Shown here: piece after piece, positions 46,389-55,735 of the stretch
Layout: each line of letters begins with the position of its first letter
How positions within the stretch are numbered: the first letter of the stretch is position 1
Translations under genes and position numbers: made by a program
The notes under the pieces: generated by a model
The model's database searches: none
Told to the model about the DNA's origin: nothing
What the model saw: only the letters and a program-made list of their open reading frames with translations
NCBI GenBank assembly: GCA_016214895.1
Contig: JACRMR010000023.1
Span: 25,851 to 89,850, forward strand
Source: a candidate division KSB1 bacterium
GTDB lineage: Bacteria > Electryoneota > RPQS01
Direction: 5' to 3'
DNA length: 64,000 nt

Positions 46389-47432
46389 ATGACCTCTCGC
46401 GCTGAAACGGTGGTCCAGCTTGGACCGTTGCGGTTGAGTTCTCCGGCGATCCTCGCTCCGCTGGCGGGGTACACGGATTCCGCAATGCGACGGATCTCAC
46501 GGCGCCATGGTGCGGCGCTGGTCTTCTCGGAAATGCTCTCCGGTGAAGGCGCGCGGCGCCATGGCGAGAAGACGTTCAAGATGGCCGGTTTTCAGCCGGA
46601 GGAACGACCGTACTTCGTTCAGTTCTTCGCGACGAATCCGGAACAGGCCGCGGACGCAGCCAAGCGCCTGGCCGAGTTGCAACCGGACGGCCTCGATTTG
46701 AATTTCGGCTGTCCGGTCAAGCGGATCATCTTGAATCAGGGCGGGTCGGCGTTACTGAAAGATGTCCCGCTATTGGCGAGCATTGTGGCGGCCGCTGTGA
46801 AAGCAACGTCGCTTCCGGTCTCGGTCAAGATGCGCTCGGGTTGGGACCGCCGGTCTTTGAACGCGGTCACCGTAGCGCGGGCCGTGGCGGATGCCGGCGC
46901 GGCGTGGGTCACCGTGCATGCGCGGACGCGCAGCGAGTTTTTCGAGGGGCGGGCGCATTGGGAGTGGATCGGCGAGGTGAAGTCGGCGATCGGCATTCCC
47001 GTAATCGGCAACGGTGACGTGCGCACGCCGGAGGACGCCGCAACCCTGTTGCGAACCACGCAGTGCGATGCCGTGATGATCGGACGCGCGGCGATCGGCT
47101 ATCCGTTCATCTTTCGCGAGATCAACTCGCTCCTGTCAACCGGCGATCCCGGTCCGGCGCCGACACCCCGCGAGCGCGGCGACGCGGCGGCGCAGCATCT
47201 GGCCTGGATGCTCGAGCGGTATCCCGAACGCCGCGCCGTCAATGAGTTCCGCAAGCACTTGATCGGCTATGTTCGCGGATTGCCGATGAGTTCGCGATTC
47301 AAGAATCATGCGGTGCGGCTGAACAGCGCGGCCGACGTGCTGGAGGCGCTCCACTTCTTCGTCAGTTCACTGCCCGACGAGCCGTTCGCCCGCCCGCTGG
47401 CGACGCTGGCCGACGCTCCGGTTTGGAGCTGA
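46389..47432 (+). CDS. dus: tRNA-dihydrouridine synthase
   Basis: A 347-residue flavoenzyme reducing uridines in the tRNA D-loop. TIM-barrel signature LAPLAGYTDSAMR at the start, LNFGCPVKRI (catalytic Cys region), VKMRSGW, HARTRSEFF and GNGDV near the FMN phosphate. This is the DusB-like group by length. ATG at 46389 is used since upstream codons fall in the preceding gene. 26-nt gap after the methyltransferase. Confidence 0.92.
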   Translation: MTSRAETVVQLGPLRLSSPAILAPLAGYTDSAMRRISRRHGAALVFSEMLSGEGARRHGEKTFKMAGFQPEERPYFVQFFATNPEQAADAAKRLAELQPDGLDLNFGCPVKRIILNQGGSALLKDVPLLASIVAAAVKATSLPVSVKMRSGWDRRSLNAVTVARAVADAGAAWVTVHARTRSEFFEGRAHWEWIGEVKSAIGIPVIGNGDVRTPEDAATLLRTTQCDAVMIGRAAIGYPFIFREINSLLSTGDPGPAPTPRERGDAAAQHLAWMLERYPERRAVNEFRKHLIGYVRGLPMSSRFKNHAVRLNSAADVLEALHFFVSSLPDEPFARPLATLADAPVWS

Positions 47433-47879
47433 TCAGCTCGCAGGCTTCGGCACGGGCAGCGACAATTCGTCGATCACCAGCGCTCGGAGTTCCGCGCGCA
47501 TTTGATCGCGCAGCGCGTTCATCCGCTCCTGCGCGTCATCCGCGTCGATGCGGCGAATCGGATCGGGATAGCCACGATGCACGGTCTTGCGCGCGCCCGG
47601 CAAATAGGGGCAGGTCTCGTGCGCGGAATCGCAGACCGTGATCACGAGGTCGAGCTTACGGTTCAGGAATTCGGCGATGCCCTTGGAGCGCAGGGCCGTC
47701 GTGTCGATGCCGAGCGCGTGCAGCGATCGAATGGTGAGCGGATGCACGAAGCCCGGATGCGTACCGGCGGAGTGAATTTCTATGTGATCTCCGAGTTCCA
47801 AGCGCAGCATCGCTTCGCCCAGCTGACTGCGCATCGAATTCCCGGTACAGACGACCAGCACGACGGGTTTCGGGTTCAT
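47433..47879 (-). CDS. arsC: Arsenate reductase, LMW-phosphatase type
   Basis: A 148-residue protein of the thioredoxin-coupled ArsC group. Cys11 in the CX5R loop (CTGNSMR) attacks arsenate; Cys83 and Cys90 in VCDSAHETCPYLPG are the relay pair that distinguishes reductases from plain protein tyrosine phosphatases. Cytoplasmic. ATG at 47879 overlaps the stop of the upstream 5'-nucleotidase. No ArsB/Acr3 pump or ArsR is present, so resistance cannot be concluded. Confidence 0.88.
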   Translation of the reverse strand: MNPKPVVLVVCTGNSMRSQLGEAMLRLELGDHIEIHSAGTHPGFVHPLTIRSLHALGIDTTALRSKGIAEFLNRKLDLVITVCDSAHETCPYLPGARKTVHRGYPDPIRRIDADDAQERMNALRDQMRAELRALVIDELSLPVPKPAS

Positions 47880-49375
47880 GGGACTTGCTCGATGCGCGGG
47901 GTGGGATCCGCGGTAATCGGGCCGCGCGCGCGCTTGATTTCGGCGGTAATGAATTCGTTAAGCATTTGACCGGAGTTTTGCAGAGTTGACGGTTGAAAGC
48001 CGAGGTAGCGTTCCGCCTGCGACACGGCGACGAAATCGATGGAAGCCACGCGATAACTCTTGGCGGAATCGATCGGTTGTCCGTTGACCAGGGCCTCCGT
48101 CAGCGCGACCTCTGCTCCGCGCTTTCGATAGCGAACGGTCAATCCCGATACTTCGAGTACGCCGTGCGTTTCGCATCCATGCGCCAGCGCTTGTTCGCGC
48201 GCGATGCTGAGCAACTGCGCGCCGCTGGCATCAAAGGTGACGGCGGAGTTTTCGAAGGGCAACAGCTCCATGACTTTCAGCAGCGTGATCGGACCCGGCG
48301 ACCAGTCGCTGCGGATACCGCCCGCATTCACGAGGGCAACGTCAGCGGCGAACTGCTCGCGGAGCCGGTCGCAGATCCAGTTTCCGACATTGCTGGTCTT
48401 GTAGTAGCCGCGCGTCCATGGTTCACCGAGGTCGCCGATCACCTCGCCGTAGCGCGCCTGAATGACCGTCTCCAGACTGTCGGCGAGCAGCGCCAGGGCC
48501 GTCCGCGGACCGCCACTAACCGCGAGTAATTCATCGAGACGACCGTCGAATTTCGTCACGGAGTCGCCGTCCACCGTAAGTTCGAGGACTCCGAGGTTCT
48601 TGCAGTAGCTGCCGGCCTGCGCGATAATGACCTGGTTGACCAGTTCGGGAGTTTTCAACCGCGTGTGGCTGTGTCCGCCGATGATCACATCCGCGCCATG
48701 TATCTTTCGCGCGAGTTCGCGATCCCCGTCCACGCCGATGTGCGTGAGCAGGATGATGAGGTCGGTCGTCGGATCGAGTTCATCGATGCAGCGCTGCGCG
48801 GTCTCCGCGGCGTCAGAGATTGAGAACGGATCGATGCACTTTTTCGCGACGACATCGGCAAGTCCGTCGAGGATCAGACCGATGACGCCTATGCGCAGCC
48901 CGTTCTGCTCGGTGATCAAAGTCGGGGCGGCAAAGGGCTGGCCGTTCGCGCGTCGAATCAAGTTAGCGCAGAGTTGCGGGTAGGCTGCCTGTGCGACAAA
49001 GGCCGTCGCGTGATCGGCGCCCAGATCGAGATCGTGATTGCCGACGGCCTGCGCGGTAATGCCGACCCGCTGCAGCATGTCGTGCAACGCGCCGCCGCGC
49101 ACACCGTCATAGTCGATCGTACAGATCGGGTTACCGGTCATGAGGTCGCCGGCATCGAGGTACACGGTGGCGGGATATCGCTTTCGCAACTCGGTGAGTT
49201 TCGCTTCGAGCGCGGCCACACCGCCGACGAGCGCTTTGTCGTCGCGCCATTCGGCGGGCTCGGGGACAAAGTGGCCGTGAATGTCATTCGTGTGGAAGAT
49301 GACGAGTTGCCGCCCGGCCGCGCTGGAGATCGCGGCGACCGTCAGCATCCACAAGACCACTGCGAACTTACGCAT
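47876..49375 (-). CDS. Secreted 5'-nucleotidase (UshA/YfkN-like)
   Basis: A 499-residue exported metallophosphatase. Signal peptide ~1-20; metallophosphatase domain with FHTNDIHGHF, YLDAGDLMTG, GNHDLDLG and GGHSHTRL; C-terminal 5'-nucleotidase domain with NVGNWICDRL and NAGGIRSDW. It releases nucleosides from nucleotides in the periplasm. Coupled to arsC by an ATGA overlap. Confidence 0.9.
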   Translation of the reverse strand: MRKFAVVLWMLTVAAISSAAGRQLVIFHTNDIHGHFVPEPAEWRDDKALVGGVAALEAKLTELRKRYPATVYLDAGDLMTGNPICTIDYDGVRGGALHDMLQRVGITAQAVGNHDLDLGADHATAFVAQAAYPQLCANLIRRANGQPFAAPTLITEQNGLRIGVIGLILDGLADVVAKKCIDPFSISDAAETAQRCIDELDPTTDLIILLTHIGVDGDRELARKIHGADVIIGGHSHTRLKTPELVNQVIIAQAGSYCKNLGVLELTVDGDSVTKFDGRLDELLAVSGGPRTALALLADSLETVIQARYGEVIGDLGEPWTRGYYKTSNVGNWICDRLREQFAADVALVNAGGIRSDWSPGPITLLKVMELLPFENSAVTFDASGAQLLSIAREQALAHGCETHGVLEVSGLTVRYRKRGAEVALTEALVNGQPIDSAKSYRVASIDFVAVSQAERYLGFQPSTLQNSGQMLNEFITAEIKRARGPITADPTPRIEQVP

Positions 49376-49425
49376 TCCCCTTCACTCCATTTCTACGCTC
49401 CGAATATACCAATTTTGGCAGCGGG

Positions 49426-50622
49426 ATGCAACTCCCCGGCGGATCGCTCCCCCGCCCGGCCATGCGGAAAGGTGAGCCGCTGAGAGTTGCCATTTCCGCT
49501 TACGTTCGCTTTGCGAATGCGCTGGCCTGGCACGCGTATGAGCAGGCGTATGCTCTGCATCGAGCCGGCCACGAGGTGCTATTGTTTTGTCAGGCAGGAT
49601 CTCCACTGGCGACGCGCTGCGCGGACGCGACGTTCGGTGTGCATTCCGAGTTGAATTTGCATCGTTGGTCGCCGCCGGAAGTCGCGCGGAATCTGCGTGA
49701 AGTGCGACGGGCGCTCGCGGCGTTTCGGCCGGACGTACTCCATCCGCATTGCCCGCCGGGCCACACGTATTTTGCGTTGGCACAGGGAGTCGTGGGCGAC
49801 CAAGTTCCGTTGGTCCGAACCGTGTCGGAGCCGCGTCGGCCGAAGGCGAATCCGATCAACTCGTATTTGCACCGCAGGCGGACGGACGGGATGATCTATA
49901 CGACGGAGACCTCGGTGGTCAGATACCGCAACTTGCTGGCGGGCGCGCGCCTGCCGCAGCGGGTGATTTTGCCGGGATTCCGCGCCAATGAATTTGTGGA
50001 AGGAGTCCGGTCCGCGGGCTATCGCGGGCAGGTCGGGCTTTCGCCCGAAGTCGTGCTTGCCGGAGTGATCGCGCGGATGTCGCCGGAGAAGGGACAGGAG
50101 GTATTGATTGAGGCACTGTCGTTGTTGAGTGAAGCCGAACGTTCGCGGCTGCATGTGGTGATGGCGGGGGAAGACTCACGCGAGCGCGGCCAGCGGCAGT
50201 TGCGAGCGCTGGCGGAGCAATTTGGCGTCGCGGCCACGGTTTCATTCCTGCCCAAGCTCGCGGATGTCCGGCCGCTGATGAGCGAACTCGAGCTGGGGAT
50301 CATCACCTCGACGACCAGCGAAGCGATTTGCCGAGTGGCCTTGGAGTACATGAGTTTCGGCATTCCGGTGGTTTCCAGCGATGTGAATATCTTGCCGGAA
50401 GTTGTGATCGACGGTCGGAACGGTTGGGTCTTTCGGAATCGCGATGCGGCCGGGCTGGCCGCCGTGCTATCCGCGGCAGTCACCTCGGCCGGTGACCGCA
50501 AGTCTCGCGGTGCGGCCGGGTCGGTGCTGGTCCGGGAGCAGTTTGCGCCCGAGCGTGAAGTTGCCGCCACGCTGGAGCTGTTCGCGGTTGCGGCGGCCTA
50601 TCATTGCGGGCGCCATTCATGA
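49426..50622 (+). CDS. Family 4 glycosyltransferase
   Basis: A 398-residue GT-B enzyme. Gly-rich donor loop in the C-domain: GVIARMSPEKGQEVLIEAL, then GITS..EAICRVALEYMSFGIPVV with the acidic residues of the EX7E motif. Likely transfers a hexose to a lipid-linked or LPS-core acceptor. ATG at 49426 and ATG at 49462 are both possible; neither has a strong ribosome site. First of a five-gene plus-strand run. Confidence 0.86.
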   Translation: MQLPGGSLPRPAMRKGEPLRVAISAYVRFANALAWHAYEQAYALHRAGHEVLLFCQAGSPLATRCADATFGVHSELNLHRWSPPEVARNLREVRRALAAFRPDVLHPHCPPGHTYFALAQGVVGDQVPLVRTVSEPRRPKANPINSYLHRRRTDGMIYTTETSVVRYRNLLAGARLPQRVILPGFRANEFVEGVRSAGYRGQVGLSPEVVLAGVIARMSPEKGQEVLIEALSLLSEAERSRLHVVMAGEDSRERGQRQLRALAEQFGVAATVSFLPKLADVRPLMSELELGIITSTTSEAICRVALEYMSFGIPVVSSDVNILPEVVIDGRNGWVFRNRDAAGLAAVLSAAVTSAGDRKSRGAAGSVLVREQFAPEREVAATLELFAVAAAYHCGRHS

Positions 50623-51401
50623 GCGCAAAGCTGCCGATTTCGCTGGTGGTCATCGCCCACAATGAGGAACGCAACATCGAACGCTGTTTGCGGGCGGCGG
50701 AGTTTTGCGCGGAGCGGATCGTCGTAGATTCCGGCTCCACCGACGGGACTCCGGAGCGTGCGCGGAGCTGCGGTGCGCGGGTTATCGCACGGTCGTGGAC
50801 GGGGTATCGCGATCAGAAGAATTTCGGCAGCGCGCAGGCGACGCAGCCGTGGGTGCTGTGTATCGATGCGGACGAAGTGGTGTCGGCGGAATTGCAGGCG
50901 GATATTCGGAGTCGCTTCAATTCAGAGCCGCCGGAGGATGCCTTTGAGATGAACCGGCACAGCTATTACGCGGGCAAGTTGATTAATCACTCGGGCTGGT
51001 ATCCGCAGTGGCGGCTGTTTCTTTATCGCAAGGGCGCGGCGGAGTGGGGCGGCCACGAGCCGCATACGACTATTGAATTCAAGGGCACGCGCAAAGCGCG
51101 GCTGCGCGGCGATCTCTACCATCATACGTACTCGAATATCCGGCATCACATGTCAAAGCTGGTTGCGCAGGCGCACGATTCCGCGGTCGCCATGCAGGCG
51201 GCGGGCCGACGAGCGAGTTGGCTGGACATCTGTCTGCGGAGTCCGTGGGCAATCTTTCGCGCCTACTGGCTGGACCTCGGGGTGCTGGACGGATTTTACG
51301 GTCTGGTAATCGCAGTCAGCGCCGGCTACTACACGTTTCTGAAATATATCATGCTACGGGAATTGAATCGCAGCGCGCCAACGTCGGTCGAGACGCGGTG
51401 A
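50619..51401 (+). CDS. Family 2 glycosyltransferase (WaaE/KdtX-like)
   Basis: A 260-residue GT2 enzyme: VVIAHNEERNIERCL, VVDSGSTDGT, CIDADEVV (DxD) and a WGGHEPH segment, as in the LPS-core beta-1,4-glucosyltransferase WaaE group. ATG at 50619 overlaps the stop of the previous gene. A C-terminal hydrophobic helix may anchor it to the membrane. Confidence 0.88.
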   Translation: MSAKLPISLVVIAHNEERNIERCLRAAEFCAERIVVDSGSTDGTPERARSCGARVIARSWTGYRDQKNFGSAQATQPWVLCIDADEVVSAELQADIRSRFNSEPPEDAFEMNRHSYYAGKLINHSGWYPQWRLFLYRKGAAEWGGHEPHTTIEFKGTRKARLRGDLYHHTYSNIRHHMSKLVAQAHDSAVAMQAAGRRASWLDICLRSPWAIFRAYWLDLGVLDGFYGLVIAVSAGYYTFLKYIMLRELNRSAPTSVETR

Positions 51402-51426
51402 TCGCGACTTCCAGAACGGACACGGA

Positions 51427-52410
51427 GTGCGGATAGTCGGCCTCCTGTTCAAGCGCATCGGCGACAGCTTCATGGCGCAGCCGGCGTTACGGGCATTGAA
51501 GCGCATGTGGCCGGAATCGCAGATCGCGGTCATCGCCGAACGGCAGGCGGCCCGCGTGTTTGAGGGCCTGGCTTACGTCGATGAGATTCGTATGTTTGAT
51601 TCGTCCGCGACGACGCTGGCGCTGGTTCGCTTGCTGCGGCAGTCGGGCGCGCCCGACATAGTGCTGGATTTCATGGCGAATCCACGGACGGCGTTGGTTA
51701 CGCTGCTGTCAGGGGCGCCGCAACGGGTGGGCATCGCGTATCGGTGGCGCGGCTGGGTGTACACAAGCGTGGTGGCGGTGCAGGACCGGCAGACACCGAG
51801 TTACAGCGCCATTCACAAGTTAGGTCTCGCGCGGGCACTCGGTGCGGCCGCGACGGATCACACGACGGAGTTCAGGCTGCGGGAATCGGACGTGTCGTTT
51901 GCCGACGCGGAATTCCGGGCCCGCGGCATGGACGGGAGCGCGGCGGTTGTGGCCTTTTTCGTGCATAGCCGCCGGCCCTATAAGCGGTGGGCCGGCGCGA
52001 ATTATGCCGAATTGATTCGCCGGACCAAGGACTCCGGCTTGGCTCGCCCGCTGCTCTTGCACACGCCGGGCGACGACGACTCCGTGCGGGAAGTTGAAAC
52101 GCTTGCACGACTCGACGCCGACGAGACCCTATCGGTCGGCGACCTTGGGCAACTGGGCGCGGTGCTCAAGCGCTGCAGACTGCTTGTGGGAAACGACGGC
52201 GGTCCCAAACATCTGGCGGTCGCCGTCGGCACGCGCACCGTAACGCTCTTCGGGACGGAACCGCCGGAATACTGGACGCCGCCGGATGCCTCGCGTCATG
52301 CGGCGTTGACGGCGGGCATTGGCCGCGAAGCGCGTGGGACGCTGGACGCGATCGCGGTCGATCAAGTACTCTCGGAAATCCGCGCGCGGCTGGACGGAAC
52401 ATCATCATGA
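51427..52410 (+). CDS. Family 9 glycosyltransferase (heptosyltransferase-like)
   Basis: A 327-residue ADP-heptose:LPS heptosyltransferase-family enzyme: RIGDSFMAQPALRAL at the N-terminus and VGNDGGPKHLAVAVGTRTVTLFG at the C-terminus, the GT9 signatures. GTG at 51427 is the start. ATGA overlap with the next GT9 gene. Confidence 0.88.
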   Translation: MRIVGLLFKRIGDSFMAQPALRALKRMWPESQIAVIAERQAARVFEGLAYVDEIRMFDSSATTLALVRLLRQSGAPDIVLDFMANPRTALVTLLSGAPQRVGIAYRWRGWVYTSVVAVQDRQTPSYSAIHKLGLARALGAAATDHTTEFRLRESDVSFADAEFRARGMDGSAAVVAFFVHSRRPYKRWAGANYAELIRRTKDSGLARPLLLHTPGDDDSVREVETLARLDADETLSVGDLGQLGAVLKRCRLLVGNDGGPKHLAVAVGTRTVTLFGTEPPEYWTPPDASRHAALTAGIGREARGTLDAIAVDQVLSEIRARLDGTSS

Positions 52411-53426
52411 ATCCGGAACCAAGGTCAATACTGATATTCAGAAACGGGTCGTTAGGTAACACGCTGGTGGCGACACCCGCGATCCGGGCGATCCGTGAGC
52501 GTTGGCCGCACGCGACGATGCACCTCGTGGTGGACTCGCTGGGATGCGAGTTGTTTGCGCGCTGCCCGTGGTTCGACACGATCATCCGTTACGAGAAGCA
52601 CGGGCACGATCGCGGGGCGCTCCGCCACGCGCGGTTGGTCCAACGGTTACGCGAACTGGAGCCAACGCATGCGGTGTTGTTCAAGCGGTTTTTCCGCAAT
52701 GGATTGCTCGCCAAGTTGTCGGGCGCGCGGGTCAGGCTCGGGTTTCGCACGGGCGGCTCGGCGCCGTTTCTCAATCTGACGGTTCCGTATGACGAGACCG
52801 TTTCGATCGTGGATTTGAATTTGCGACTCGCGAATTTGTTGGATGCGCATGCGGCGAATCGGGAGCTGTCGTTGTTCTTGTCAGCGGACGATTGCGCGGC
52901 CGCGGATGCGCTGTTGCGCGCCCGGCAGATCGGCCACGGTCGCTATGTGGTGGCGCACTACGGCGGTTCGACCACCGCTCCGGACTTTGTCTCGCTTCCG
53001 CGGCTGGCGGATCTCCTGCGGCGGATTCGCGGTGACCAACCGGTGGTCTTGATCGGATCCGGCAATTTGGAGCGGCAGCACGCGGAACAGCTGGGGACCG
53101 CCATCGGGAATGCGGTGGTCGCCTGCGATTTGCCGATTCGCGTATTGGCGGCGATCTTGCGGCGCGCGGACTGTTATGTCGGCATGAACTCCGGACCGGC
53201 GCACCTCGCCGCCGCGGCGGGCACTCCCGGAGTTGTGATCTTTCGACCGGATGATCGACTTGAACGGGAACTGGTGAAGTGGCGGCCGCCATCGGAAGTG
53301 ATGGCGGCGGTGGTTCCGCCGACGGGAGAATCTCCCGCGGCGTGGAATGAGTTCGGCGAACTTACCGAGCGGACGGCGAGACGACTTTGTGCACATCGCG
53401 CCGTCAAGGCGGTCGGGAAGGAGTAG
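52407..53426 (+). CDS. Family 9 glycosyltransferase (heptosyltransferase-like)
   Basis: A 339-residue GT9 enzyme: FRNGSLGNTLVATPAIRAI and VGMNSGPAHLAAAAGTPGVV. Second of the tandem GT9 pair; together they could add inner-core sugars in sequence. ATG at 52407. Confidence 0.88.
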   Translation: MNPEPRSILIFRNGSLGNTLVATPAIRAIRERWPHATMHLVVDSLGCELFARCPWFDTIIRYEKHGHDRGALRHARLVQRLRELEPTHAVLFKRFFRNGLLAKLSGARVRLGFRTGGSAPFLNLTVPYDETVSIVDLNLRLANLLDAHAANRELSLFLSADDCAAADALLRARQIGHGRYVVAHYGGSTTAPDFVSLPRLADLLRRIRGDQPVVLIGSGNLERQHAEQLGTAIGNAVVACDLPIRVLAAILRRADCYVGMNSGPAHLAAAAGTPGVVIFRPDDRLERELVKWRPPSEVMAAVVPPTGESPAAWNEFGELTERTARRLCAHRAVKAVGKE

Positions 53427-54260
53427 GTGCAAGCCACGACCGGCAGTCCACTTCGGGTCGGATTTTCGATTCCGACCTATCGCAATGCGGATGCGCTCGC
53501 GGCATGCCTGACGTCGATCTCGCGGCACGAACAGTTGGAACCTGGGGCCATCGTGGTGGTGGATGACTCGGGCACAGGGGAAGTGGCGAATGCGTTGCGC
53601 GCCGCCTTTCCGCACGTGACGTGGAAGTGTCATGATCGGAACATGGGCTTTGCGGCGGCGGCAAACCACGCCGTCACGGCGAATCCGTGCGAGCTGGTGG
53701 TGCTGTTGAACGACGACACGGAGTTACGCGGGCCGGTGTCGCCCGCGCTGCGGGAGTGGTTCGCGAGACCGGATTTGTTTGCGGTGACGTTTCAATCGGT
53801 TCAGCGCGACGGCCGGTTTCGCGAGGGGGCGAAGCGGCTGGTGTGGCGCTGGGGCATTCCGCGCATCCTGCACAATCCGCGCGACCAACGTTCGGCGGTA
53901 AATGGCGTATCGCCGTCCGACTACGCGGTGGGCGGTCACTGCGCGTTGCACAAGGCGCGGTTCGTCGCGCTGGCCGGGTTCGATGCGATGTACTTCCCGT
54001 TTTACTGGGAGGACGTGGATTTGTGCGTCCGCGCGAGCGCCCGCGGTTGGCCGACCGTCTATGATCCGGGGTGTGTGGTCGTGCACGACGGCGTGAGCGC
54101 GATTCGCTCGAACTTCGAGGTGGCGCGGATTCGCGAGATTGTCAGCCGGAACCGGATTCTATTTGCCCGCCGGCATGCGCGTGGCGTGCAGCGGATCTTG
54201 CTGCCGCTCGGATTGCTGGTGCAGCGCGGGAAGTCCGAACTCGTGGCGCGGAAAACATGA
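53427..54260 (+). CDS. Family 2 glycosyltransferase
   Basis: A 277-residue GT2 enzyme resembling rhamnosyltransferases: FSIPTYRNADALAACL, NMGFAAAANHAV, LLNDDTEL (DxD) and FPFYWEDVDLCVRA. GTG at 53427 abuts the stop of the previous gene, with AAGGAG just upstream. Last gene of the run, before a bidirectional terminator. Confidence 0.87.
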   Translation: MQATTGSPLRVGFSIPTYRNADALAACLTSISRHEQLEPGAIVVVDDSGTGEVANALRAAFPHVTWKCHDRNMGFAAAANHAVTANPCELVVLLNDDTELRGPVSPALREWFARPDLFAVTFQSVQRDGRFREGAKRLVWRWGIPRILHNPRDQRSAVNGVSPSDYAVGGHCALHKARFVALAGFDAMYFPFYWEDVDLCVRASARGWPTVYDPGCVVVHDGVSAIRSNFEVARIREIVSRNRILFARRHARGVQRILLPLGLLVQRGKSELVARKT

Positions 54261-54300
54261 GCGCGGGACCCGGAGAGGCAACGGCGACCAACCGCAACGC

Positions 54301-54334
54301 AAACGGCCCGAATGACTGCTCATTCGGGCCGTTT
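54301..54334. terminator. Bidirectional terminator
   Basis: AAACGGCCCGAATGA pairs with TCATTCGGGCCGTTT over 15 bp with loop CTGC. Serves the convergent GT2 and ABC-ATPase genes. Confidence 0.9.
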
Positions 54335-54354
54335 CGCGATGGGGCCGGGTCCGG

Positions 54355-55050
54355 CTATTCGCTGAGGCCAAACTCGCGCATGCGGAGCGGATCCTGCAAC
54401 AGCTCGGTGTGCGGACCGCTCCATGCCAGTGCGCCCTCGGACATGACCAGACAGGTACCGCCGATGCTCCGAATCAACTCAATCTCGTGCGTAACCGTGA
54501 CCAGGATCCGGCGGATCGTGACCCAGTCCCGGAGGAAGCGTGTAATGCGCGACGCATGGTTATCATCCAGGCCGATAGTGGGTTCGTCCACAATGAGGAG
54601 ATCGGGATTGCGCGCCGCCTGCAACGCCAGTGCGGTCAATCGGGCGAAGCCCATCGACAGGAGATAGGGATTCCGATCCAACAACTCGGGATCTTTCAGT
54701 CCGAATTCGGTCAGGATGCGTTCGATGTCGCGGGGGTCGGCATTTGCGGCAACTTCCCGGAATTCATCCCGCACGGAGTCGGCGAAGAAGAGCTGCTCGG
54801 GAAACTGGAAGACGTAGGCGGCGACCGGTCGGGTCAAGGCGAGCGAGTCAGCCCACGCGATGGAACCGGATTGCGCGGAAAGCAGGCCGGCCAAGAGCAT
54901 ACTCAGCGTGGACTTGCCGGAGCCGGACGGGCCGCAAATCAGGTAGGACTCGCCGCGTTGCAGCCGAAGACTTACGTCGCGGACGCCCCGCACCGTCGCG
55001 CCGGCATCCTCGTAGCTGAAGCTGACCTGTTTCAGTTCGAGGTCAGGCAT
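54355..55050 (-). CDS. ECF-type ABC ATPase with degenerate signature
   Basis: A 231-residue ATPase. Walker A GPSGSGKST, Walker B LLIVDEPT and switch His (VTHEIE) are present. The ABC signature LSGGQ reads LLSMGFARL, so this subunit may not complete a hydrolytic site. Resembles EcfA/CbiO subunits of energy-coupling-factor transporters for vitamins or metals. ATG at 55050; overlaps the other ATPase by 8 nt. Confidence 0.8.
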   Translation of the reverse strand: MPDLELKQVSFSYEDAGATVRGVRDVSLRLQRGESYLICGPSGSGKSTLSMLLAGLLSAQSGSIAWADSLALTRPVAAYVFQFPEQLFFADSVRDEFREVAANADPRDIERILTEFGLKDPELLDRNPYLLSMGFARLTALALQAARNPDLLIVDEPTIGLDDNHASRITRFLRDWVTIRRILVTVTHEIELIRSIGGTCLVMSEGALAWSGPHTELLQDPLRMREFGLSE

Positions 55051-55735
55051 GGGTGCCGGCTCGCGAACGCGCCGCGAGTTCGCTGCGGATCGAGTCGGGA
55101 TCGGTCTCGATGACGGTTCGCTGATTAAGCAGATACCAGCGATCGACGGGGATATCGGCGCGCAGCCGGGGGAGCGCCCAGAGGCAGCCGGTGCGGGGCC
55201 GGACTTGTTCGAGCGCCGCGCGAAAGCTCGCGCGGGAAGGCGCATCGAGGAAGGAGTCGGGTTCGTCCAGCAGCAAGAAGGCCGGGTTCGAAATCATGAT
55301 CGCGGCAAGCGCCACGCGCTGTTTCTGGCCGCCGGAGAGCCGCTGGGGCTGCCGCATGCGGAGGTCAGCGAGGTTGAATTGTCGTAAGGCGGTCTCGACG
55401 CGGGTCTGAATTTCAGCGGACGGCACGCCGCGGAATTCGAGACCGAGCGCCAGCTCATTTTCGACGGTATCAGCGAGCATCTGGTGATCCGGATTCTGCA
55501 GGATCACGCCGATCGAATTCCGCGCGGCGAGCGCGGACGAAGCATCGACGGAAATGTCACCGGCCACGGGCGCGAGCAGCCCCGCGATCAACCGGAGCAG
55601 CGTAGTTTTTCCGGCGCCATTGGGACCGATCAGGGCGACGGTCTCGCCGGTGTTCACGAACAAGTTGACGTCGCCGATCAAGTCCGCCGAATCGCGATAG
55701 GCAAAGGATAGGCGGCTAACGCGGAGCTGCGACAC
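55043..55735 (-). CDS. ECF-type ABC ATPase, canonical
   Basis: A 230-residue ATPase: GPNGAGKTT (Walker A), ILQNPDHQM (Q-loop, typical of EcfA), LSGGQKQRVALA (signature) and LLLDEPDSFLD. The switch His is not evident (LWALPRLRAD). GTG at 55735 follows GGAG; the longer frame overlaps the Kdo-transferase gene. With its partner it would form a heterodimer, but no EcfT or S subunit is encoded here. Confidence 0.82.
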   Translation of the reverse strand: MSQLRVSRLSFAYRDSADLIGDVNLFVNTGETVALIGPNGAGKTTLLRLIAGLLAPVAGDISVDASSALAARNSIGVILQNPDHQMLADTVENELALGLEFRGVPSAEIQTRVETALRQFNLADLRMRQPQRLSGGQKQRVALAAIMISNPAFLLLDEPDSFLDAPSRASFRAALEQVRPRTGCLWALPRLRADIPVDRWYLLNQRTVIETDPDSIRSELAARSRAGTHA

